From contig JAITAR010000100.1 in assembly GCA_031284025.1 (NCBI GenBank), positions 1-13,401 of the forward strand: a stretch of DNA of 13,401 nt. The letters are read 5' to 3'. The position numbers were made by a program, and so were the translations under genes. This document shows positions 7,659 to 13,401 of this stretch, piece after piece. Every line of letters starts with the position of its first letter. The first letter of the stretch is position 1. The DNA is from Rickettsiales bacterium. GTDB lineage: Bacteria > Pseudomonadota > Alphaproteobacteria > Rickettsiales > UBA1997. Under the pieces are notes generated by a model. The model worked only from the letters and a program-made list of their open reading frames with translations. It was not told where the DNA came from and did not search any database.

Positions 7659-8705
7659 CTATGGTTTTATGGATAACTTGCTTCTCCTCTCCTTTTCCTT
7701 TTTATCAATTAAATCCAATGTTCTCAGCGATATGGAGTAAATTTTATTTTCAACGTGGTCATGGCAGATGTTAAATTCTCCATCTCCATTGATTTTATCC
7801 TTATCTAGTACATCTTTTATGTTTTTACCATCAGGTAGTATTTTTGCTACTGCTACTAGTAATGAATAAACGCAATCTTTAATGTTAGGTTTGTAGTGGC
7901 CGCTATCATTAGTAATTTCAGTAATTTTCCCATTTTTAAAGCTAAGAGATCCCCCAGCTTCAATTAGTCTTTCATTATTTTCATTTCCGGTTGGAAAATC
8001 GCTGTGATTTCCTCCAGATCCGGGAGAAAAAAGGTATATGCTGTCTTTACGTGGAATAACAAAATTACGTTTGCCATCAAAATTGTGACTATTATTATCT
8101 ATCACAAACTTTAGATCTCCGCCACTATCATTATCGATAGATAACTTTAATTTATCATTTTCCCCATATATTTCTGATGGATAATATGCTATATCGATAG
8201 TATCGCCGAATTTTTCTTTTTTAGAAGTATCTTTGATATTTATATGCATAGTTTCTTTTTCCCAATAATCTTCTTTATTTTTTTTAGCTTGTAGCGCACC
8301 ATATAGTTTCTTAATATTGTCTGCATCGTCTCTTAATAAAGATAAATATTGTTCTAGTAGCTCAGCTACATATGCTGATTCTATTTTATCTTTTATTAAA
8401 TTTATCGAATTATTATTAACATTATCACTCACAATAAATTTTTTATAAGATTCTAAATTGTTAAAACCTGGGTCAAATTCTGTATTTTCTTTACGTGTAC
8501 TTATGTAATCCTCAACAATTTTTCTGTAAATTGATTCATCTTTATCTAGTTTTGTTTTTAGATCTAAATTAAATTCCAAGAATTCGGCACTACCGCTCAC
8601 AGACATATTAAAATCCTTTTTAAGTTCATTCTCAAAACGATAGGGCGTATCCATTTGATATGTTTTTCTTTTTCCTAAAAAATTTTTTTCCACTATAGCT
8701 AACAT
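7659..8705 (-). CDS. Uncharacterised protein with an SGHYKP motif
   Basis: I do not recognise this 348-residue protein as a named family. It shows no signal peptide or membrane segment. It is hydrophilic, rich in Lys, Asp, Glu, Asn and Ser. Residues 1-150 look mostly helical (for example KIESAYVAELLEQYLSLL). From about 150 it looks beta-rich (MHINIKD, DTIDIAYYP, LKLSIDND). The clearest motif is a C-terminal block: HSDF (234-237), AGGSLSFKNGKITEI (250-264), SGHYKP (268-273), then a helix. From memory, a similar order (HSSF, AG, NG.I, SGHY.P) occurs in uncharacterised, sometimes effector- or toxin-associated bacterial proteins; I could not check this. The gene is markedly AT-richer than its neighbours (10 to 19 G/C per 60-base line in those I counted). 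It follows nusB after 118 bp. No convincing ribosome-binding site is seen. Confidence 0.8.
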   Translation of the reverse strand: MLAIVEKNFLGKRKTYQMDTPYRFENELKKDFNMSVSGSAEFLEFNLDLKTKLDKDESIYRKIVEDYISTRKENTEFDPGFNNLESYKKFIVSDNVNNNSINLIKDKIESAYVAELLEQYLSLLRDDADNIKKLYGALQAKKNKEDYWEKETMHINIKDTSKKEKFGDTIDIAYYPSEIYGENDKLKLSIDNDSGGDLKFVIDNNSHNFDGKRNFVIPRKDSIYLFSPGSGGNHSDFPTGNENNERLIEAGGSLSFKNGKITEITNDSGHYKPNIKDCVYSLLVAVAKILPDGKNIKDVLDKDKINGDGEFNICHDHVENKIYSISLRTLDLIDKKEKERRSKLSIKP

Positions 8706-8823
8706 TTTAAAGTAAAAATAATAATAATTATTAATTACAATAGATATTTATATGTTACAGAGAGAAATTTAAATAAAAGTAATTCATATTTACTATATAC
8801 AATCCAATTTACGCAGTTAGGCA

Positions 8824-9336
8824 CTAGTTTTTACGCAATTGTTCCCAGTTCTTTGAATTTTCTCGCAAATACTTTCCCATTTTGTCCAAAATACCATTTG
8901 TAAAAGCAGTATAGGCACCACCATAGAATTCGGAAACAATATCTACATATTCGCTAACGATGACCCCAACGTCAGTCTTTGGATAATTTTTTAGCTCAAA
9001 ACTTGCGAGTCTAAGGCTCTGTAGCACTACACCGTCAAGTGTCTCCAAAGTAAGCGGTTTATGCAGAAAATTGCTGATCATAGAATCCAATTCCTCCACA
9101 TTGGCTATCACACCCTCCAGCAGATTAACGATGAAGTCACTCCTATCTAGATAATTGCGAATAATTCTAGAGTATTTTCCATAAAAACTGTCTTCGATGT
9201 AGTATTCACCGATTGATTTTAAAATAGACTTTATATTTCTATCACTGCTATTTCTGTCGTAGTAGGTAAATAACGCCTGGCACGCTACAAGCCTAGCTAC
9301 ACTTTTTTTTCGCGGTCCGACCCCATTTTTCTCCAT
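8824..9336 (-). CDS. nusB: Transcription antitermination factor NusB
   Basis: NusB binds boxA RNA with NusE (ribosomal protein S10) and keeps RNA polymerase processive, chiefly on rRNA operons. The 170-residue length is slightly above the usual 140-160. The N-terminal helix KKSVARLVACQALFTYY and the C-terminal stretch IVSEYVDIVSEF with AFTNGILDKMGK match the NusB core. The helical middle (NLLEGVIANVEELDSMI) also fits. It starts 12 bp after the dnaJ stop on the same strand, so the two are probably co-transcribed. The RsmB N-terminal domain shares this fold, but the protein ends after it. Confidence 0.88.
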   Translation of the reverse strand: MEKNGVGPRKKSVARLVACQALFTYYDRNSSDRNIKSILKSIGEYYIEDSFYGKYSRIIRNYLDRSDFIVNLLEGVIANVEELDSMISNFLHKPLTLETLDGVVLQSLRLASFELKNYPKTDVGVIVSEYVDIVSEFYGGAYTAFTNGILDKMGKYLRENSKNWEQLRKN

Positions 9337-9348
9337 AGTCGGAATGTT

Positions 9349-10482
9349 TTACTTTTTAAACCATTTTTTGAAAAATCCACCGTCGCTCTTAGACTTCTGT
9401 AATAAATCATCCAAATCTTTAGCTAATTTTTTCTCCTCATTTGTTAAATTTTTTGGTATTTCAATTTTTGCTACAATTAACAAATCCCCCTTTCTTTCTC
9501 CACCACCCAGTATGGACATACCTTTACCAACCATCTTTATCTTTTCTCCCTCCTGAGTTCCAGCAGCTATATTTACCATAGCCTTTCCACCATCTATCGT
9601 CGGCACCTCTATTTCTCCACCCACCATAGCGGTCGTTGGGAATATGCCGGCAATAAGTTGCAAATTGTTTTTGTCTCTGGTAAAAATTTCATGTTTTTTT
9701 ATATTTGTGAAGACAAACAGATCTCCACTTTTACCTCCATTTTGCCCAGCTTCTCCCTCCCCCGCTAGTTTTATTTTGCTACCGCTGTCAACTCCGGCAG
9801 GTATTTTAACCGATAAACTCTTATTTTTATTTACTCTACCAGTTCCATCGCATTTTTTGCATGGTTTTTTTATGGTTTTGCCGGTTCCTCCACACTTTCT
9901 GCAGGTTTGCTCCATAATAAAAAATCCCTGCTGAATCCTTGTAGCCCCAGAACCACCGCAGCTACCACAGGCTATGGAACCGCTGCCATCGGCTGAACCA
10001 CTTCCCCCACAGTCTTCACATTTACACATGGTAGCAAAATCTATATCGATTGTCTTACCCCTGTAGGCCTCCTCGAGAGTCAAGGCAACATCATATCTCA
10101 AATCAGAGCCATCTACAGCTCCACCACTTCTTTTAGTTCTTTTTCCGCCACCACTGCCCATATCTGCGAAAATATCTGAAAATGAACTAAATATATCACT
10201 AAAATCGCTAAAGCTTGCACTCTGGAAACCACTAAAACCACCGTGGGCACCACCGCCACCAGAAAAAGCATCCGAGCCATACCTATCATAGGCTGCCTTC
10301 TTGTCAGGATCATGCAGAATATCATAGGCCTCTGCTGCCTCTTTAAACTTCGTTTCAGCCTCTTTATTGCCAGGATTTCTGTCCGGATGAAGTTCCATTG
10401 CCTTCTTCCTATATGCCTTCTTAATTTCGTCTTGAGTTGAATTTTTATTTACTCCCAAAATCTCGTAATAGTCCTTTGACAT
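9349..10482 (-). CDS. dnaJ: Chaperone DnaJ (Hsp40, type I)
   Basis: DnaJ is the co-chaperone that delivers unfolded clients to DnaK and stimulates its ATPase in the cytoplasm. The 377 residues hold the full type I layout. The J domain has HPD at 32-34. A Gly/Phe/Ser-rich linker spans about 71-115. Four CxxCxGxG zinc-binding repeats follow: CEDCGGSG (155-162), CGSCGGSG (172-179), CRKCGGTG (194-201) and CKKCDGTG (208-215). Two client-binding beta domains complete it. All eight zinc cysteines are present. DnaK and GrpE are not in the window. A combined sigma70/heat-shock-like promoter lies just upstream, and nusB follows 12 bp downstream. Confidence 0.97.
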   Translation of the reverse strand: MSKDYYEILGVNKNSTQDEIKKAYRKKAMELHPDRNPGNKEAETKFKEAAEAYDILHDPDKKAAYDRYGSDAFSGGGGAHGGFSGFQSASFSDFSDIFSSFSDIFADMGSGGGKRTKRSGGAVDGSDLRYDVALTLEEAYRGKTIDIDFATMCKCEDCGGSGSADGSGSIACGSCGGSGATRIQQGFFIMEQTCRKCGGTGKTIKKPCKKCDGTGRVNKNKSLSVKIPAGVDSGSKIKLAGEGEAGQNGGKSGDLFVFTNIKKHEIFTRDKNNLQLIAGIFPTTAMVGGEIEVPTIDGGKAMVNIAAGTQEGEKIKMVGKGMSILGGGERKGDLLIVAKIEIPKNLTNEEKKLAKDLDDLLQKSKSDGGFFKKWFKK

Positions 10483-10506
10483 CGTAATCCATTAAACGCT
10501 AACTAG

Positions 10507-10535
10507 AATATAGGTGAATTTTTCATTTTTTCAAG
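10507..10535 (-). promoter_or_regulatory. dnaJ promoter, sigma70 with heat-shock-like elements
   Basis: On the minus strand TTGAAA (10534-10529, 5 of 6) and TATATT (10512-10507, 5 of 6) are separated by 16 bp, about 25 bp before the dnaJ ATG. The same stretch reads CTTGAA (10535-10530), 14 bp, then ACCTATAT (10515-10508), resembling the RpoH pattern CTTGAA and CCCCATNT. Heat-shock control is expected for dnaJ, but the -10 match is only partial. Confidence 0.5.
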
Positions 10536-10593
10536 ACAACTATTCAGAAAAACACAACAGCAGCACTCAATACCCAATAGATCCTGAAATCGG

Positions 10594-10666
10594 TAGCGGG
10601 AGAGGGTTTCGAACCCCCGACAACGGGATTATGACCCCCGTGCTCTACCAGCTGAGCTATCCCGCC
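10594..10666 (-). tRNA. tRNA with CAU anticodon, probably elongator tRNA-Met
   Basis: The minus strand folds as a complete 73-nt cloverleaf. The acceptor is GGCGGGA with TCCCGCT (one G-U at 1-72), with T8 A9, D stem GCTC/GAGC, anticodon stem CGGGG/TCCCG, loop GTCATAA and a TTCGAAA T-loop. The anticodon CAT is at 10633-10631. The T-arm region (TGTCGGGGGTTC) and the ends GGCGGG and CCCGCTACC match alphaproteobacterial tRNA-Met as I recall it. Initiator tRNA is unlikely: there is no C1-A72 mismatch and only two of the three G-C anticodon-stem pairs. A lysidine-modified tRNA-Ile2 shares this anticodon and cannot be excluded. Position 32 is an unusual G. The genome continues CCG, so CCA is not fully encoded. 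Confidence 0.92.
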
Positions 10667-10679
10667 ATTCAGATAGAGA

Positions 10680-10708
10680 ATATTTTATCTATTAACACTA
10701 AAAAGCAA
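10680..10708 (-). promoter_or_regulatory. Candidate promoter of the tRNA gene
   Basis: On the minus strand TTGCTT (10708-10703) and AAATAT (10685-10680) are 17 bp apart, with the -10 ending 13 bp before the first tRNA base. Each hexamer is an imperfect match, but the location suits a tRNA gene with a short leader. Confidence 0.35.
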
Positions 10709-10751
10709 GTGAGAATTTTTTGAAACATATTGACTTGGCCATTACTCATAG

Positions 10752-10771
10752 CATCATAGGCCCATGATGGG
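10752..10771. repeat. Overlapping dyads upstream of the glycosyltransferase gene
   Basis: CATCAT-AGGCCC-ATGATG (10752-10769) is a perfect 6-bp inverted repeat, overlapped by the odd palindrome CCCAT-G-ATGGG (10761-10771). TTGACT at 10730-10735 could be a -35 with a poor -10 near the dyad. It may be an operator or a leader hairpin; no function is proven. Confidence 0.3.
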
Positions 10772-10789
10772 TACTATTTTACTAGATAA

Positions 10790-11734
10790 ATGACAAAGGA
10801 GATCATATCGGTGGCGCTAGCCTGTGACGATAATTATGCTCACTACTGCGCTGAAACTATAGTTTCGATACTGATAAACACAAAATGTGAGAACATACAC
10901 TATAATTTTTACATTATCCAAAAGGACCTTTCTGAGAAAAATAAAACGAGAATAGAGAAACTCAGGAAAACAATCGGGGATTGTTCTATAGAATTTCTCG
11001 ACATTAGATCTACGGCCATCATCACAGGAAATCCTATGTTCTACAGACTGTGTCTGGCCTCACTGCTACCAAAAAAGTTAAATAAAGTCATATATACAGA
11101 CTGTGATGTGACATTTCTCGATGATCTGCGTGAGTTGTGGCATGAAGACATTGACGACTACTACAGTGGTAATTGCGTAGACTGGGGATATAACAAAGAT
11201 AGAACAATTGACCATTTTCTAAATAATTGTAACATTAGTGAAAGTGAGTTATTCCCAGAAGACCACGAAATGTATTTTAATTCTGGCTTAATGATATTAA
11301 ACCTGGCTAAAATCAGAGAAGATGATATTGAAAAAAAGTCAATAGACTTTGCGGAAAAATATCCAAACCTTCCCTTTAAGGATCAGGATATCATAAATTT
11401 AGTATACCATGGAAAAATAAAAACGATAAGTTTCAAGTGGAGTTTTCTAATTTCCTACTATGCAGCAAAAAAACATGGAATAAGGATAGACAACGAAGCT
11501 CTACTGCATGATTTGAAAAAAAGTGCTAAAAATCCTAAAATGGTGCACTTTTTAGCAAATAAGAAACCGACCACCGTATATAGATCTATTTTTCATTTCT
11601 TTTCATATCGTATAGTTAACAGATACAAGATGTTGTTTTGGAAATATTTGGCACTTACCGATTGGAAAGGTGAAAATAAATACAAAATTGTCCACAAATT
11701 TCCACTGAACTTTTTGAATCTCCTAGGCAAATAG
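10790..11734 (+). CDS. Glycosyltransferase family 8 protein (LPS-type)
   Basis: This is a retaining sugar-nucleotide transferase of the GT8 type, which includes bacterial LPS core galactosyl/glucosyltransferases. The 314 residues carry the GT-A hallmarks in order: N-terminal ISVALACDDNYA for nucleotide-sugar binding, the metal-binding DxD as YTDCDV (DCD at 104-106), NSGLMILNL (164-172), DQDIIN (198-203) and the C-terminal metal/UDP site MVHFLANKKP (251-260), where the usual family form is close to HFTG..KPW. A basic and aromatic C-terminal tail (HFFSYRIVNRYKMLFWKYL) suggests peripheral contact with the inner membrane, as in LPS enzymes. Donor and acceptor are unknown. No other surface-glycan gene is adjacent. 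No clear ribosome-binding site precedes the ATG. Confidence 0.88.
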   Translation: MTKEIISVALACDDNYAHYCAETIVSILINTKCENIHYNFYIIQKDLSEKNKTRIEKLRKTIGDCSIEFLDIRSTAIITGNPMFYRLCLASLLPKKLNKVIYTDCDVTFLDDLRELWHEDIDDYYSGNCVDWGYNKDRTIDHFLNNCNISESELFPEDHEMYFNSGLMILNLAKIREDDIEKKSIDFAEKYPNLPFKDQDIINLVYHGKIKTISFKWSFLISYYAAKKHGIRIDNEALLHDLKKSAKNPKMVHFLANKKPTTVYRSIFHFFSYRIVNRYKMLFWKYLALTDWKGENKYKIVHKFPLNFLNLLGK

Positions 11735-11741
11735 TCAGATT

Positions 11742-11762
11742 AAGATATTTCTTGGATATCTT
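11742..11762 (+). terminator. Weak hairpin after the glycosyltransferase gene
   Basis: AAGATAT and ATATCTT form a 7-bp stem around a 7-nt loop, 7 nt after the stop codon. The stem is AT-rich and the following bases (TCAAACAC) are not a U-tract, so it is at best a poor intrinsic terminator. Confidence 0.3.
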
Positions 11763-11817
11763 TCAAACACATTAATATCTAATTAATATGATGATTAGCC
11801 CACTTTAAAAAAAACTC

Positions 11818-11846
11818 TTTACAAAAAGAAATGACAGAATTAACAT
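11818..11846 (+). promoter_or_regulatory. Candidate promoter of the right Pmp-like gene
   Basis: TTTACA (11818-11823, 5 of 6) and TAACAT (11841-11846, 4 of 6) are 17 bp apart. They lie about 20 bp before the ATG at 11867 that could have begun the Pmp-like gene. The 11735-11866 spacer also holds a direct repeat ATTAATAT at 11771-11778 and 11782-11789, but nothing else I can assign. Confidence 0.3.
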
Positions 11847-11866
11847 TCATCTATACAATCATTTTT

Positions 11867-11955
11867 ATGAATTTATTAATACTAAAAAAGTAGAGAGACT
11901 GAGATGGGGACTAGTCCACTGTCTTCTAGCGCTGGGACTGCAAATTGTTCCATAA
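11867..11955 (+). other. Disrupted signal-peptide-like N-terminus of the Pmp-like gene
   Basis: In the same frame as the long Pmp-like reading frame, codons from 11881 read KKVERL, then RWGLVHCLLALGLQIVP, and end at TAA (11953-11955). A basic start followed by a hydrophobic core is what an exported protein's signal peptide looks like. No ATG, GTG or TTG opens this frame. An ATG at 11867 in the neighbouring frame reads MNLLILKK and then stops; one extra A in the A6 tract (11884-11889) would join it to VERLRWGL. Two lesions, a frame break and a nonsense codon, would then separate start from passenger. Confidence 0.45.
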
Positions 11956-13401
11956 ATCGGTGGAGCTAGCACCACCATAACCTCCTTCGATGGTTTGTCG
12001 GATGCTATCGATAACGAAAACATTCAAGAGATAAATCTGGAGACAGAAAATATTTACTTTGAAAATACTCTGACCATTAACCGCAGCGGTCTAACCATAG
12101 CCGGTTCGACCGAAGGCGGTGGCACCACGCTAGATGGTGTAAATTGCCAGGGCAATAGATTCTTCAGCTTTGGTGACAATATAGATAACGTCGAGCTGAA
12201 TAATCTAACTTTTAAAAATGCTAACAGCAACGATGCAGGTGCTGTTTTCCACTTTGGCGAGGGGAATAGCAACATTATTCTGAAGAACGTGACCTTTGAC
12301 AATAATACGGCTGCGGCCAACGGTGGTGTTATCTTCTCCTCGACTAGCGCAGAGGAAGAGGAGAACAATAACAATATAATCTTTCAGGAAGAGATCGTCT
12401 TCAAAAATAATGCCAGCGAATTGGAAAATGTAAATTTCAATGGTGGCGCAATCTATGCTGAAGGCACCACCATGACCTTTGATGGCAGGACAACCTTTGA
12501 AGGCAACACAGCGAATAGAGGTGCTGCCCTCTTCCTGGCAGCCGGTTCTACGGCCGATTTTAACTCCGGTATTAATCTGCTTGACAATAGGACAACGGCA
12601 GCTGACAGTGGAGCTATCCATCTGGAGGGGGATGAGAATAGACAAGCCATAGTCAGTGTGACACAGAATGATTTCGCCAATCCTACTAAACTAGGCGGCG
12701 AAGGATTGAGCCATAATATAAATACGGAGGGAGATATAAATACGGGGGGAAATAATGTAAAAAATGCCATCTATCTTAAATCCCATTCACAACTGAACTT
12801 CAATCTGCTAAGTGGTAACGTTGATCTCTACGATGTTATCCGGGGAGATAGCCCGAGTGACAATAACAACAACGAGATGCAGAGTGACAATAACAACAAC
12901 GAGATGAAACTGGAGGGCCAGGGAGGCTGGTTCAACGTTAACCAGGGAGGCTCCATAGATGGTTTAACTCTCACCAACAACGGAGGACGGCTGAATCTGG
13001 CGGCGGACGACGTCAAACTCAGTCTGAAAAATTTCACAAACTCCGGCCACATCAAATTTTGCATATCCCCCGGTGGAAGCTGCAGCAAAATAGAAGCAGA
13101 GGGTCTAATCACTCTGGCACAGGGAACTAACATAGAGATAGTGCCGGCTCCGGGAATCTACAATGGAGAAATCAGCCACAACATTATAGAATCTCTGGGC
13201 GAAGCAATAGATCACAACGAAGTTGATCCAGCATTCACAATGCCGTATGGTATGACAGTGACTAGAGGGTTCTCCGAAGACGGAAAATCCTACCAGCTAA
13301 CCTTAGAAGGGGAGTACAGCGAAAGCCCTGGGACTAGCGGAGAGAATAGCGGAGAGGCTGAGTCGACAGACAACGGAAACAATTCGGATGCTTCTGGCAA
13401 C
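11956..13401 (+). pseudogene. Pmp-like autotransporter passenger, N-terminally broken, runs off the right edge
   Basis: The frame stays open for 482 codons from just after the TAA at 11953 to the window end. It encodes a repetitive beta-helix passenger of the polymorphic-membrane-protein kind, expected on the cell surface as an adhesin. Counting from 11956, signatures are FDNN (114-117), GGVI (123-126), FKNN (150-153), GGAI (163-166), FEGN (181-184) and GAI near 219. A Ser/Gly/Glu/Asn-rich linker (SPGTSGENSGEAES) lies near the edge. A beta-barrel, if present, lies beyond it. Two Cys (FCISPGGSC) are notable. There is no credible start: a TTG at 11995 lacks a ribosome-binding site, and the first ATG (12472) would remove about 170 residues. 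It may be a pseudogene, a silent cassette or a gene switched by slippage. An intact-gene alternative needs a start I cannot see. Confidence 0.6.
12856..12906 (+). repeat. Tandem 27-bp in-frame repeat in the Pmp-like passenger
   Basis: Two units of 27-bp period start at 12856 and 12883; their first 24 bases are identical. They encode SDNNNNEM twice, separated by Gln. The period is a multiple of three, so copy-number change would preserve the frame. The block is a flexible acidic/Asn-rich insert between beta-helix segments. Confidence 0.9.

Noticed and set aside
7534..7740. 68-codon plus-strand frame across the end of the helicase gene and the convergent gap
   Set aside because: It overlaps two better supported genes and lacks a ribosome-binding site or any motif.
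10594..10666. Initiator tRNA-fMet
   Set aside because: Pair 1-72 is G-U rather than a C-A mismatch, position 11-24 is C-G, and the anticodon stem lacks the full run of three G-C pairs.
10514..10723. Plus-strand frame covering the tRNA gene
   Set aside because: It reads through the antisense of a well-folded tRNA, so it is not credible as coding.
11771..11789. ATTAATAT direct repeat as a regulator site
   Set aside because: Two copies of a pure A/T 8-mer in a very AT-rich spacer are expected by chance.
11953..11955. Recoding or read-through of the TAA
   Set aside because: No recoding signal is visible, TAA is used as a normal stop by neighbouring genes, and the start codon problem upstream would remain.
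11904..11969. ATG at 11904 as the start of the right Pmp-like gene
   Set aside because: It is in a different frame and stops after 21 codons (MGTSPLSSS to a TAG at 11967), with no signal-peptide character.
12054..13133. Several minus-strand open frames of 100-146 codons opposite the right Pmp-like region
   Set aside because: They are antisense to the long plus-strand frame, overlap one another, and have low-complexity Ser/Leu/Pro-rich translations with no domain. The plus frame carries coherent beta-helix motifs.
1..13401. CRISPR array, insertion sequence or prophage
   Set aside because: No regularly spaced repeats, transposase, integrase or flanking inverted repeats were seen on either strand.

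Overview
The window looks like a piece of a low-GC (about 35-40% by eye), host-associated Gram-negative genome. Arg is mostly AGA/AGG and Ile is often ATA. TGA is not read as sense, because Trp is always TGG. The CAU-anticodon tRNA resembles alphaproteobacterial elongator tRNA-Met as I remember it. Together with a NifJ-type pyruvate oxidoreductase and Pmp-like surface proteins, this suggests an intracellular or symbiotic bacterium, perhaps a Holosporales/Rickettsiales-type alphaproteobacterium. That placement is inference; Pmp-like repeats are best known from Chlamydiae.

Layout. Positions 1-207 (minus strand): a possible gene start with an AGGAGG site runs off the left edge. Positions 208-612 (minus): a 134-residue fragment of a Pmp-like adhesin/autotransporter passenger, truncated at both ends. 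Positions 719-7597 (plus): three housekeeping genes in a row, nifJ (pyruvate:ferredoxin/flavodoxin oxidoreductase), gpsA (glycerol-3-phosphate dehydrogenase) and a uvrD/pcrA-type helicase. Positions 7659-10666 (minus): an AT-rich uncharacterised gene with an SGHYKP motif, then nusB, dnaJ and a CAU tRNA; in transcription order this is tRNA, dnaJ, nusB, unknown. Positions 10790-11734 (plus): a GT8-family glycosyltransferase. Positions 11867-13401 (plus): a second, much longer Pmp-like reading frame that stays open to the right edge. It has no credible start, and an in-frame TAA separates it from a signal-peptide-like segment.

How the genes fit together. The core genes cover central carbon metabolism (NifJ makes acetyl-CoA and reduced ferredoxin or flavodoxin), phospholipid precursor supply (GpsA), DNA repair (UvrD), transcription antitermination (NusB) and protein folding (DnaJ). 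The flanks carry surface and host-interaction material: two Pmp-like sequences pointing outward in opposite directions, and a GT8 enzyme of the type that decorates LPS or other surface glycans. Both Pmp-like copies look damaged at the N-terminus, so recombination or decay within a multicopy Pmp-like family is the most interesting theme. The SGHYKP protein is the best candidate for an undescribed function.
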